DNA from: Trebouxia sp. TZW2008
Lineage: Eukaryota > Chlorophyta > Trebouxiophyceae > Trebouxiales > Trebouxiaceae
Reading direction: 5' to 3'
Assembly: GCA_002118135.1 (NCBI GenBank)
Contig: BDIU01000308.1
Span: 1 to 64,000, forward strand
Length of the DNA: 64,000 bases
Of this stretch, positions 1 to 10,467 are shown in pieces (the first letter of the stretch is position 1; every line of letters begins with the position of its first letter). The position numbers and the translations under genes are program-made. The notes under the pieces are model-generated. The model saw only the letters and a program-made list of their open reading frames with translations. It had not been told where the DNA came from and searched no databases.

Positions 1-3000
1 CTTCACTGGGAGATGGCCTGCTCTGCAGAACCGGCTCCCAGCGAAATGAAGCTAAGCTGCAAGCATCAGTTCTAGCCAGGACTTGAACCTAAGACCTATT
101 TCAACTTCACAGGCAGTCAAGGTCTGACCAGAATTGTGTTTGTGATGTTGTCTGACACTAATTGCAGTAATAGATTCCTGTCATGACAAGGGCGGACCTG
201 TGCAGCTGCAGCAGCTAGCCATGCGATGTTGCATTGGTGGCTGCTACCATCTTCGCCACTTTTGGAGGGAAACTTGTTCGTAAAGCTCAGCTGGCTGACC
301 ATAGAAGCAGCAAAAAATGCACACTTGATGCTACAGGTCTGGCCTACTGGCCAACAAGCCGTACAGAGGCTCCTGTTCCAAGACAAGTACTGGGTACACT
401 GTTACATTTGAGGGCGTTGGCATATGACAGCAGCGAGACAAGACAGTACCTGCATCTCTTGTGCCAGCTCATTCCTGTACATCTGCTCAGCTGAGACGCT
501 CTGTGCTGCAGGGGCGCCCTCTATCTGCTGAACAGGCTGGTCCTCTGCAATGAAGGTGTACTCGTCCATTGTGCCGGCTGCTCTCTTGCGTGCTGCTCTT
601 GCTTGCTCCTGCACAAATCAGCACACCCTGTGAGCATACTTGAGACAGCGTATGAGCAAAATGCAGCATCACTGATGTGTCTCAAATGCGCTGCAGGGCT
701 ATTTTCAGTTTGCTAGACAGGCTGATTCTCTGCTATGAAGGCGTACTGATCCATTGTGCCGGCTGCCTTCTCTGCATGCTGCTCTTGCTTGCTCCTGCAC
801 TGACAATCACAGTGGATATTGCAGATCAGTATCCCCTTTTGTGCTTGCTGCAACTGTTCACCAGCATACAGATTCTTGCTTTGAGCTTTGTCAACACATA
901 TGGGACAGGGTACATGCAAACTGCAAGGACCGACACGTTACCAATAGTGGTTGGCACCAAGCTTGCTCAAACTAGTCTTGCCACCTCCAGTGTTTTGTGC
1001 AAATCCTCCTGCTATGTGTGCAAATATTGCATACAGAGGAGAAGAGACTGTGCTGCCCTGCAGCTTTGCTGGCGGGGCAGAAGCGGAATGGGCTGATAGG
1101 GTGCTATGCCTGGGCTGTTGTTCAAGCTGCACATACCTGTAGCTTTTGCATGGTGCCAAGGTAGTCAGGCACGTAGCCTTCCTCATCGTCTTGGACAAAG
1201 GGGGAGAGGTGGGGCGGTGGCACAGCCCCCACAGCGTACAGCTCAGGCTGGGCTAGCACCCGGAAGTTGGCGCTGTCAAACACCCACTGTGGCTGAACGT
1301 ACTGCCTTGACAGGAACTTGTGGCCTTGAGTTGGCCTGTCTACCACCTGCAAGCAACCAACTTTGGTCATGCTCATGAAGCTTCTGATGAGGTGATTGCT
1401 CTCGGCGTTGAGCTGCCTGTACAGCGGTTTCGCTCTTGGATTGGCCTGTCCACCACCTGCAGGGGTAACTTTCTTGTTGCAGTTGGAACATGGCTTAAAC
1501 AGGTAAGGAGAGGTGAGATTTGGGTATCAGGCATGGTGGCAGGAGCCTGTGTCCATGCCAGCACCCTAAGATTGGCGCACAGGATGAAATGTAAAGCCAC
1601 ATTCTGTGAGTGGCAGCAAGATTGCTCACATACTCAAAGCTAGGCGTCCCAAGAGCAGAATTCGCAATAGCTAGTGGCCGTTGCAAAGCAAGGGCCCTGT
1701 GTGTTGCTGGCATTGGGTGCAGACTGATGCACAGTTAGGCACAGGCCACTGGTCAACCAGCTGACATAAGGGTTCAGGTACAATACAATGTGCAGAGCTT
1801 CTGGAATGTGACAGTTCTCTCATCGTCAGTCATGTCCTGCTTGGCATGTTATCTCATGTTGACATGGAACTGTAGGAAATCATGACTTCAAGCATTACAA
1901 CACTCAACAGCCCATGGTCAAGCTATGATTGCCATGATATGATCAGGAAGCGTTCATTGAGTAGAAAAGACAAACCTGGTGAGTGATGCGGTCATCGCTC
2001 TCATCCATGGGGGACCCCTCACCCTGCCAGGCCACAATGCCCCCGAAGGCCCTGATGACAAACAGCAGCTGCTCTCTAGGCACTTCCCTTCCCAGAAAGA
2101 ACACCAGCCCTCTGAACAGCCTCTCACAGATGCCTGCTTCATCATCGTCTTGCACACGCAAAGCGCCACCTGCTACGCTGTCAACTGCTGTGCTTTTTGC
2201 TGCTGTGGAGTCTGCTTCTGTGGTGTTGAGGGCACCACTGCTAGGCTGGGCTGGTTGGCTTGCATTGCGGCTGGCTGGATCAGCAACAACTACCTGCTGC
2301 CCGTCTGCTGCATCTGCAGATACGGAACCTTACATTGAAGTATGTCTGACATGTGGTATGCAATAATGCGCAAGCCATGTACTGTGAAGCACACAGGACA
2401 CCAACAAGCACACACAGTGTGAATGAGGTGCAGCTGACAGCGAGGCAGTCTTGTAATATCATACAGTACTGTCAGTGGCTGCCTGCAACATCAAACAAGG
2501 CACAACACCTTTGAACTTCATCTGCTATGAATTGCAGTCTTCTTTTTTTGCAACGCTGCTGTTCACCTCGCATGATGTCTGCCTCCTCGTCTTCATCTGA
2601 AGCAGATGTGCTGCCATCCTCGTCTTCCTCCCCTGAGTCAATCTCACCAACATCCTCATCAGCTGCATCTGCAGCTTCTGCCTCAGCGTCTGCATCGGCT
2701 TCCTGCGCAGCTGCTGTAGTGCCTGCAGCTGCCGCAGCAGCTGCCTGACTGCTGTGAAGCCTGCCTTGCTCAACAGCAGGTAAGCTCTCCAGATCAGCCA
2801 TCCTGTCTTGTGCCTTATCTGTGATGGCTGCTGTAGTGCTGACAGTGTTGTGTGACTGGTGCTGAGCTATGTCTTGCATGATGGCTGCTAACCCTGCTGC
2901 TGCCTCTTCTAGTTTGCTGTCTAGCACTGGTGGGTAGTGCACAGACAGGCTGTGGTACAGCTTGAAGTTGACAAACTGCAGCAGGGTCTGGTAGAACTCC

Positions 3001-5095
3001 AGGAAGGTGAGCATGACACGGTAGTCCACATCTGCTGGCAAGACCTGCAAATGGTCATAGCAATCTGCTTGGCGGCTGCCAAAATAGTTGCAGGTACTCA
3101 TGTGCCTTGCAGCATCATCCTGTTTCTCAGATGCTGCTGCCAGAAGCCGCAAACAACTGCTCAGATGACACTGACATCGAGATGAGCTGTTGCACCTGAG
3201 TGCAGCCTGCAAAAGTTGTATCTGCTCATGCAACTGTGCACTTTGCAAACCCCTACAGTGCAAGCATGGTCTATTAGCAGGCAGGAAGGGAACATAATGT
3301 GTTTCAAGTGACAGATGCCTGCAGTTGACTTCAAAGCATAAACAAGCATAGTGCGTCTGACCTGTGCCAGGTTGTGAGGCACAAGCCAGGTGACAGCCTG
3401 ACCCTGAATGTCTGCCTGGTAGTAGAATCCCTTGACGGACACAAACACCTTGCGCAGCGCATGTGCCCGCACCACATACGCCTGGAATTCCATTGACAGC
3501 CGCTTGGCATTGGCAACCACCTTTGCTGGGATGTCGTGGGTTGACTCTGCTGGCAGGGTGGCGAAAAGGTGGGTCATGGTCAGGGGGTCATCTAGATCCC
3601 TCAAGGCGTCCACAAAGGCTGGGTACCTGCACCAATGTCGCTTATGATGACAGAGAGCATGGTGCACGACACAGAGGGTACTTACAAGACTGCTGGCAGG
3701 GTGGCAAGAGGTGAGGTAATGTCAAAGGGCTTGCTAGAACCCTCCAGGCATCCACAAAAGCTGGGTACCTGCAGTGGTCGAACTTGTCAGCGACTTGGCA
3801 TGTCACAGTATGCAGGTTTGCGGCAAAGATTGCTGGCAAAGTGAAAGCGCCATGGTCAGAGGGTCATCAACATTCCTCAAGGCGCCCACACAGGCCGGGT
3901 CCCTCCAGCAGTTTGGCTTGTCACAATATGCAACGTGGGCTTGAGACTCAAAGGTCACTGGGGCATGAGAGTACCTGCAACAGCACATGCAATGTGGGCT
4001 TAGCAGCTGGGTCGAAGCTGATGACTTGCATCGATTGCCTGTGTTCCTTGTCACAAAGCCAGCTGATGCAGCTGTCTATGAGCTTCTTTTGCTGCAAAGA
4101 CTGGGTGCATGGCAGGTGCAGCCAGCGGTTGTGCAAACTGAGGAGCTTGCTGCTGCATACGCTGCAAGGTGTAAGCCAACATCATGCAATGGCTTGCATC
4201 AGAAAGGTGCATGTCTTGTGAAGTTGGTAGGTGAGGACACAGTGGCAAGGTAGGAGCTATTGCTGACACATGTGGGGTAGCATGCAAGGCTGACTTGCCT
4301 TTCTTTGACAAGGTGGTCTATCCTATAATTGGGTCTACGCTGTGCTAGACTGTCAGCCAGAGATTTGTTCTTCTTGGCCCTAGCTTTCTTGATCTTCTTC
4401 TCAAAACTCCACTGCTCCCTGCAGCAAGTGGACATTGAGCTTGTTGTCTAACCACAAGGTAACATCCCAGAAACGTCCTGCCCACTTTTGTTTGACCGTG
4501 TCAAGTGATGGAACGCAGGCAAACACTAGTGTTACATGTCACATCAAGCATCATGAGCAGCAAGCTATGTGCTCAAGCACACAGGAAGGAGTGCAAAAGC
4601 TTTTTATACCTGAACTTGAATAGGAGAGGATCATGTGCCAGAAAAGCTATATCCTTGGTGTGGTAGTATGTCTTGTTTTGGCCCTGAGTCTTCTTTTTTG
4701 GCTCTCTGGGGTGAATTCCTTTCAGAATGCACAAACGCCTGGAGGCCAAAACAGTCACAGTCACTACGGCATACGGCATGAAACTGCAACAGGAACTCAA
4801 AGCTCGGGAAGCAACAGGAAAGCAGAACTGCATACTTGGTCTGAAAGCACAATTTGCAGTGCAGGCTGCTGCTATACTGTCTGGACTCATTGGGTCAAGC
4901 AATGAAACCCGCACCTGAAAACGGAAAGCTTGACTTGCAGTTTCCGCATCGCTTGGGTTCTGGTCATGTATTGCACGGCATTGCCGGCCTGGCCCTGCAC
5001 ACAGCATTCAATGGTTCAGCTCTGCATCCATACCGCAGAGCAACTAACAGATTCAAATCACGCCCAGAACTTACCCGCTTCAAACGCTTGCCCAT
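1..5095 (-). CDS. PES: Pescadillo homologue (PES1/NOP7), 3' end outside window
   Basis: Pescadillo is a nucleolar scaffold of the PeBoW complex (with BOP1 and WDR12), needed for 27S/32S pre-rRNA processing and 60S subunit maturation. Nine exons read cleanly: 5095-5075, 4994-4915, 4738-4610, 4418-4299, 3626-3362, 3044-2567, 2313-1976, 1346-1137 and 608-450, about 600 codons in phase, close to the usual 590-600. The start (MGKRLKR) and [17 protein letters not shown], then [17 protein letters not shown], are the conserved Pescadillo N-terminus. The BRCT domain begins [16 protein letters not shown] and ends near [19 protein letters not shown]. Before the BRCT is an acidic Ala/Glu/Asp tract, as in the family. 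The usual basic C-terminal tail was not found and should lie left of base 450 or off the window. Intron 4 appears to use a GC donor (GCAAGT). Exons 5, 8 and 9 each have decayed upstream duplicates. Confidence 0.93.
63..131 (-). other. degenerate tRNA-like (Pol III) remnant
   Basis: Read on the minus strand, positions about 88-71 give a B-box/T-arm-like stretch (AGGTTCAAGTCCT). The flanks can form a near-complete seven-pair acceptor-type stem (ATTCTGG near 131-125 against CTAGAAC near 70-64, first pair mismatched). An A-box-like TGGTCAGACCTTGACTG lies in between. The span is several bases too short for a tRNA, and I could not fold a convincing anticodon arm, so this looks like a tRNA pseudogene or the head of a tRNA-derived SINE. 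It lies beyond the last recognised Pescadillo exon, in its last intron or 3' flank. Confidence 0.25.
713..794 (-). pseudogene. decayed duplicate of Pescadillo exon 9
   Basis: Starts after an intact acceptor (GTCAGTGCAG) and repeats the beginning of the functional exon at 608-450 almost base for base (GAGCAAGCAAGAGCAGCA...). It encodes a near-copy of the [14 protein letters not shown] segment as [14 protein letters not shown]. One extra base early in the copy shifts the frame, and a TAG follows the copied segment. No donor site follows. Spacing to the functional exon start is 186 bp. Confidence 0.8.
1425..1456 (-). pseudogene. partial duplicate of Pescadillo exon 8 start
   Basis: After an acceptor (CCCCTGCAG), the first roughly 30 bases of exon 8 are repeated (VVDRPIQ against VVDRPTQ in the functional exon at 1346). 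Similarity then stops and the frame continues into unrelated residues. Only the acceptor and the 5' part of the exon were copied. Spacing is 110 bp. Confidence 0.7.
3680..3768 (-). pseudogene. decayed duplicate of Pescadillo exon 5 (copy 2)
   Basis: Preceded by the acceptor CCACTGCAG, it repeats the start of exon 5 as [18 protein letters not shown] (functional exon at 3626: [18 protein letters not shown]). The frame stays open for a while but key conserved residues are lost, and there is no copy of the remaining two thirds of the exon or of its donor. It starts 142 bp upstream of the functional exon. Confidence 0.75.
3820..3902 (-). pseudogene. decayed duplicate of Pescadillo exon 5 (copy 3)
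   Basis: A third, more diverged copy of the exon 5 start, preceded by the acceptor-like CTGCTGGAG and encoding [18 protein letters not shown] in place of [18 protein letters not shown]. It starts 134 bp upstream of copy 2, so the three copies form a tandem array with a unit of about 138 bp. Divergence rises with distance from the functional exon. Confidence 0.7.
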
Positions 5096-5280
5096 GATTG
5101 CAACTTTCACCGAAATGCGCAAAGCTTTGCCCAAGCAGGGTGGTCTCTGCTCCGCAACTCCGAAACATGTGTATCGAGCGTTTCACCTCGCCGGCCGAAA
5201 CCCTTGCCAATCGTAGGGTGTGCTGCTAGCGTTACATCACTTTTCTTTTTGAAGGATGGTGCTCTTCTTTTGTACCATTT

Positions 5281-5323
5281 CTCTTAGTTTTTTTATAAGG
5301 GGGTTAACTATCTTTTTATTTAT
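5281..5323. repeat. 43-bp direct repeat, left copy
   Basis: A T-rich sequence (CTCTTAG, a run of seven T, ATAAGGGGGTTAACTATC, then TTTTTATTTATA). It recurs at 5757-5798 with a single T less in the homopolymer. It includes a polypurine-like AAGGGGG and the palindrome GTTAAC. Near-identity implies a recent duplication, or the two ends of a small mobile element. Confidence 0.85.
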
Positions 5324-5415
5324 AACAAAAAATGGCCTGCCTGAATTGCCTGCTGATCCCGCGCTCTAAAACCGCCCAACGATCTGCACATTTTCGGTCG
5401 TATGTCAGTGATGCA

Positions 5416-5490
5416 AAGACGTCCAGTGGTTCAGTGGTATAGTACAAAAGCAGTAATTTGATGCCGCTGTCGTACCGCTTTGATCCTGCC
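5416..5490 (+). other. tRNA-Gly-like sequence (possible SINE head)
   Basis: GTCCAGTGGTTCAGTGGTATAGTAC (near 5420-5444) closely resembles the 5' half of eukaryotic tRNA-Gly, with a perfect A-box match (TGGTTCAGTGG). About 35 bases later, GCTTTGATCCTGCC resembles a weakened B-box (consensus GGTTCGANTCC). No complete cloverleaf forms, so it is not an intact tRNA gene. Being bracketed by direct repeats, it fits a tRNA-derived short element. Confidence 0.35.
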
Positions 5491-5756
5491 GCCACACAAG
5501 CCGCCAACCTCGCCATCGCGTCTGCCCCGTGACATGCGCTGCGGGTGCTACATGAGTCGTGCAGCGCGCGCTACATGATGATTGTTGTTATCTGATGAAT
5601 CAGCTTTTTTTGCTGGAACAACAGATTGCGCAGCGAGCTTCTGTACGACTCCAAGCAGTCGCCAAAGGTGTGGTATGATATGGCGTGGATTCGCGAGCAG
5701 ATTCGGGATTCGGGACCGAAGCCTGACGTGAGGCGTGACAGGGTTCGAACAGGGTG

Positions 5757-5798
5757 CTCTTAGTTTTTTATAAGGGGGTTAACTATCTTTTTATTTAT
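5757..5798. repeat. 43-bp direct repeat, right copy
   Basis: Same orientation and sequence as 5281-5323 apart from one T in the poly-T run. The two copies are 476 bp apart, start to start, and bracket the tRNA-Gly-like segment. Confidence 0.85.
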
Positions 5799-6096
5799 AC
5801 AACAAACAAGTGAGGCATTATATACAGACCACGACCTGACGTATGAACAGACGGAAAGTAGACAACTGGAAAAAGCTGTGCATGAGTCAAAACTGGCCAT
5901 GACAGAAAACTAGAGTCATGTCAAGTGACACTCAATCCCGGGCTGCCTCGATAGATAGGGGGGCTCTTGCGACGCCTGACTGCGTAAACTGTTCTTGTAT
6001 CAAGTAAGATCGCTGTGTATGGCTGTCACTGCCTAGGCGAGGGGTTATGCAGCTTCTGACTCACACAAAACCCAGACAGGCAGAGTCTGCTTGACC

Positions 6097-8197
6097 TCAG
6101 AACCCAGCCAAGCCCTTGGGCCAGATTTTGTCCTTGATCCACATGTACACAGGCAGCACAAAATAGTAGAAGCCAGCTGTTGACCCCAATAGCAATCTGA
6201 GCACAAACAGGAATGGGTTGCTGCGGCTTTTCCCACTGGTCTCTGCGGGCTTGGGCGGCCATTGCAGTGGTGAGTCACCAGCCTGCACGTCATCACATAC
6301 TGACTCACTGTTTAGTGCAGACATCTTAGGTGTCTACACAGCAGCTGCCGCTGGCAGAGTGCCTGTGATGCAATTGAACTGAGTGATCTGAAAACAGCTG
6401 CTGACACAGTCTCTATGATGCAATGGTGGCACAGCTGCGATAAAGCCTAAAGATGTGCAAAGCTGAGCATGTGTGCACACACTTGTCACGTTGAAAGAAG
6501 TAGTAATGATGAGCGCACCTGTGTTTTCCTGCCTGTGACAGAGCAACCCATGATGAGGCCATGCCGTCTTACGCCTCTGTACCATTTGGGTCCTATCCTT
6601 TTTATCTGTACATCCTCAAAGCCTGCCTTGGTAAACCACTGCAGCCAGCAAACACACTGCTTGTTGGAGAGATCCTCATAGCATCAGTCAAAAGATGCAG
6701 CTCTCAGCACACTGCCCTTTGTTGATGTCCTTGCAACACAACAGCAGTGACGTGAACAGGCTAAGCTGGCAGAACAAGTCTTGTGCAACACACACCTGGC
6801 ACTTGTGCTAGAAAATGTGATGGGCTCTTTCAATATCAAGAGTGAGCACAGTAATTTGTCAAGGACGCAGTCGCTTCACACAATGCACGCTGTGTGTGGT
6901 GAAATGAGCATTGCATGTACCTCCTTGTATTCTGCTTCTGTGGGGAAAAGCATCCAGACATCTGCAAAGAATCTGGACAGCCAGAAGGTAGGGTGAACAG
7001 GCCCAATCAGGCAAGCCAGGCCACCGCTTTTGATGACCCTGTATGCTTCTCTGACGCCACGCTGGGGATCTGGCCAGTACTCAATGCTGCCAGCTGAGAC
7101 ATAGCGGTCAAAGCCATCTGTGGGCAAGGGTAGATCCTCTGCATCACCCTGAAAAGCCAGAGCAAGTTTCACAAATAGCTTCAGGCAGTTGCTGACTTCC
7201 AATCAAAACACTGGCAACAGGTGTAGTGTACATGCTGCGGGTCAACGGCCATCTGTGGGCAACAGTTGATCCTCTGCATCACCCTGGGAAACAAATTGTG
7301 CATGTCTCAGGAAGTTCACTCATCCCTTCGCCTGTGAAGAGTGCTTGCTAGGCAAGCTTTTCAACCAAGCAACTAGCGACATACAGATGCAATCAAGTGC
7401 CTCCATGCAAGTCTGTGAGAAGCTGTTGTGAACGGCTCTTGCTGACTCCAAATACAATAGTGACGACAAGTCTACTGTACATGCTGACTTCAAGAGCTAA
7501 TGTAGCCTCATTGCATGACAATGACCACGTGTAGTGCCAGCAACAGGCGTGCTCACCTCTTTTATGGTGACACTCTGCAGTGCCGGCTTTGCCTTAGCTT
7601 TGGCTAGCTGATGAGGTGATTGGTCAACCAAAGTGACATTTTCTGGCTTGACAGTCTCCACAACGCCAAGAGTACAGAACCCTGTGCCGCCACCAACATC
7701 ACACACCTGTGATGCAGCAAACAGATTGCAGACTGTCGGCAGGCTGTGCTGGCATGTCAGTTTTGAGCTAAGTGATGTCGTATGGGGTGAACAGGTACTG
7801 ACGGCCCTATTGGCTCTGTGCCCACCTTCAAGTTTGGGTCATCAAGCTGAGCCACTGACAAGGCATCCGTTCTCATGTCTTCAGTCCAGTGTCCGGGATT
7901 TACGATGGTGTCATACACAATGCTGAGAAATCTGTAAAACCAGAAAGCTTCCTCTTTGTGCTGGATGAGCCGAATTTTGTTGGATCTGCCTTCCGTCTGT
8001 ATACTAGCCGCAGAGCAGGTGGTAAGGTTCCGTCTCGGATGGAAGCCATGGCGGTGTCGTTGATCTGGCATCTGTGATGCACTTCTGCGGGATACGCTGA
8101 CATGGCGATTGTGTAGCGGTCTCCGACTAGGAAGGCTGTTCCGTGTGCAGTGCGCAGCGCACGACCGGTGCGAGGTGAGCAAGTTTGCGGTCGACAT
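6097..8197 (-). CDS. VTE3: MPBQ/MSBQ methyltransferase, chloroplast (VTE3)
   Basis: This enzyme methylates 2-methyl-6-phytyl- and 2-methyl-6-solanesyl-benzoquinol with S-adenosylmethionine at the plastid inner envelope, in tocopherol and plastoquinone synthesis. Five exons: 8197-7826, 7706-7557, 7148-6921, 6638-6519 and 6282-6097, giving 351 residues in phase. The SAM-binding motif VCDVGGGTGFCTLG, the family block SAGSIEYWPDPQRG, RIGPKWYRGVRRHG, and a C-terminal membrane segment (about FVLRLLLGSTAGFYYFVLPVY) followed by MWIKDKIWPKG match the plant protein throughout. The first about 75 residues are Arg/Ser-rich and poor in acids, as in a transit peptide. I chose the ATG at 8197; the frame is open further upstream but without an ATG. 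A decayed copy of exon 3 lies in intron 2. Confidence 0.93.
7241..7283 (-). pseudogene. decayed duplicate of VTE3 exon 3 start
   Basis: After an acceptor (TTTCCCAG), the opening of exon 3 is repeated (GDAEDQLLPTDG against GDAEDLPLPTDG in the functional exon at 7148). The frame then shifts to a TGA. Flanking intron sequence is also duplicated: the block near 7167-7240 resembles that near 7418-7485. Spacing of the exon starts is 135 bp. Confidence 0.75.
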
Positions 8198-9089
8198 CCT
8201 GATCAGCACAGATGTGCATGCCTCAATGGCGCTGCATGTCACCGAGCACTGGGCCAGATTCCTGAATGCTGGTCAAAAATGGCCCACTTAGTGTCTGCAC
8301 AAATTGATCAGCAAGGACACGGACTTGATAAAACGCTTGAAAGTTATGGGCCTGGTCCGTGGTTGTTTGAATTTCAGCAAACACTCTGTATGATTTCAAA
8401 GACAATATGCCACAGCCGACCTGGATCGTGCTGTTAGACGCAAGTGCATAATCTGATGCGATCACATTGCGGACTTACTTGTCATAGCCTTTCAAACAGG
8501 CACACAAGACCGCTGTGATCCATTTGCTGATACTCATGACATCTCGGGGGAGAATGTACTTGTTGTGTTGTTGACCATTCCATTGATGATTCTTGATCAA
8601 GCATTATTCAGCATGCAATCATGATCAACTTGACATATGGCCAATTACCATGATCATGATGGCCCAACGAGCACCTTCACGTGCAGTCAGTGTGAATGTA
8701 CAGTGTTGCCTGTATCCGACACCAACCACACTGAATCAGTGCATTGCAGCTGCTGTATAGCGTGTGTGAGCAAAGTGCAAGTGTCGAGTTGCTGCCCTGC
8801 CACAAAATTCAGCTTACAATTTCAAATCATGCCACATGCCACAGATGTAGCCTGCATGCAGCACCATCAAGATCTCCAGAGCAAAAGGCACAATTGAGCG
8901 GGCACACAACAGGACCATAACAGTCATTGATCAACAAAACTTCAGAACACTATGTACAGCGTTCAAGTCCATGTCAGGTCTAGTCCAGACTGCTTACGAC
9001 AGGGCCAGTCATAGACTGTCACACAGGGCTGAGCACGTGATGTTGGCAAGCGAAATCCTTGCTGGCTGAAATCATGTTAGTCCCATCCC
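8198..9089. other. intergenic region, no gene seen
   Basis: This contains the VTE3 upstream region and the 3' flank of the gene that ends at 9,090. It is A/T-richer near 8,560-8,660, with several ATCATGATCA-type palindromes. Small open frames exist on both strands, but none shows splice structure or conserved sequence. A TGTAA-type signal for the minus-strand gene (TTACA on the + strand) is present near 8,813; assigning it as the poly(A) signal is a guess. Confidence 0.4.
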
Positions 9090-10467
9090 TTACTCGGCTA
9101 ATGGCTCAACAATGATGCCGGCATTTGCTGGTGTGTCTTGCTGCGCGACCTGTGCTGCCTCGACCTTTGTGGCCTTGTCCTCAACCACAACAGTCTGCGC
9201 ATCAGCTTGCTTTAGCACAGCAGCTTGCTTGGGCTCAGCAGATGTCTTGGGTGCAGCAGCTGCCTTGGGCGCCACAGGTGTCTTTGTGGTGCGTGCCGCC
9301 CTCTTCTCCTGTTGTGCAGCCTGCAAATAGGAGGACATGATCAAAACCTCAACTTGTATCCACATCATTTGTGCAAGCTATGCATGCTGGCACAACCTGC
9401 TGTAAGATGACTGCATGTGTTGGGCGTCAACATGTACACAAAATGACATCATGCAGCATGGCAAAACGGCAGCCTAAGCATTGTGTAGCAACTTGTGCAA
9501 TGAGGCACATCATATACAGCATTGCACTTCTACAATGATTGAGCTTTGCTATCACTACATCACGTGTAGGCAGGCTCAGATCTCAAGAGACTTTGGTCAC
9601 CTTCCATGCTGAGTAGCGCTCAGCCAAGCTAGGCTTCTTCACAGGTGCAGCTTGGTCACTTGTTCCCCAGCATGTCATACGCCCAACCTTGTCACTGGCG
9701 CCACTGCCAGTGGACTTGGTAGTGGCAAGTCTGCTCTGTGGCTTCGCAGGTGATGCATTGGCTGCTGTTGGGGAGTCTGCAGATTGTTCCACACCTTTCC
9801 TGAACTTAGCCTGTGATGGGCTGCCAGCTCTTGCCTCTTCTGCCCTTGCCTGTAGTCAACGATCTCCTGCCCTTATGGAATGATCACTAGCCGCAGGCGC
9901 ATTGTACTGGCAACTCAGCTCTGGGAGTTTTGAAGGTCCAGACTTGACAAGCATGTTCACATCTTGTGACCATTACACAGATCTGCATGCAGGACCTTGG
10001 CAGATAAAGCTATTTTTCTTGCTCAAAGCTAAGCCCATATCAAAGGCCTGCTCATGACAGGCTCTGAAGATGTAGAGTATTATGGATGTTCAGGTTTTGG
10101 GTGAGCACGCTGCAATCTTGAGGCCTTTTGTGGGGCCTGCAGCACTTACCCGCTTGCGCTCAACATGCTTCTTATGAAGGTCAGTGATGACATCGCTGAT
10201 GGACCGCAGCAATCCCCCACTGGCAGTCCTGTCCCCAGACTTCAGTTCCTTGACAGGCTTGTTCTTTGCAAGGTGGTCAACAGCAGCTGGGTTGGCGGGA
10301 AAGAAAGCCTCAGGCTCGCCAAGTTTTGGCTTGTCTGTCAGATCCACCTTGCCCTCAGCTGCTGCAGTCTCAACGACCGTGCCTGAAGCCGCCTCGATGG
10401 TAATAGCTGGCTCGACGCTGCTCTTGACTGCCTCAGGAGCCTCCACTGGCTGTGCTACTTGCGCCAT
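9090..10467 (-). CDS. unrecognised Ala/Lys-rich protein, 265 residues
   Basis: Three exons with good splice sites and matching phase: 10467-10150 (donor GTAAGT), 9849-9601 (donor GTGACC) and 9320-9090, ending in TAA. The ATG at 10467 opens MAQVAQPVEAPEAVKSS. The protein is low in complexity: an acidic/hydrophobic N-terminus, a central more structured stretch around LLRSISDVITDLHKKHVERKR, and a C-terminal Ala/Lys/Gln tail with SLAERYSAWKAAQQEKRAAR at the exon 2/3 junction. No membrane segment or known domain is visible. The in-phase junctions support a real gene; function cannot be inferred. Confidence 0.65.

Larger units (their letters stand above)
5096..6096. other. intergenic stretch with a repeat-bounded segment
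   Basis: This lies between the Pescadillo start (Pescadillo promoter side) and the VTE3 stop. It holds the 43-bp direct repeats and the tRNA-Gly-like sequence listed separately. On the minus strand an ATG-initiated open frame of 66 codons (5516-5316) begins MARLAACVAAGSKRYDSG and ends inside the left repeat. It resembles nothing I recognise. No conserved protein is visible here. Confidence 0.5.

Noticed and set aside
3680..3902. Extra Pescadillo exons as alternative (mutually exclusive) exons
   Set aside because: Both lack the remaining two thirds of exon 5 and a donor, and conserved residues are lost, so they cannot replace the functional exon.
5316..5516. 66-codon protein gene on the minus strand
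   Set aside because: It has an ATG but ends inside the direct repeat, overlaps the tRNA-like sequence and resembles no known protein.
8197..8242. VTE3 start at 8242
   Set aside because: The frame is open up to there, but the codon at 8242 is GTG. The first ATG in frame is at 8197 and gives a normal transit peptide.
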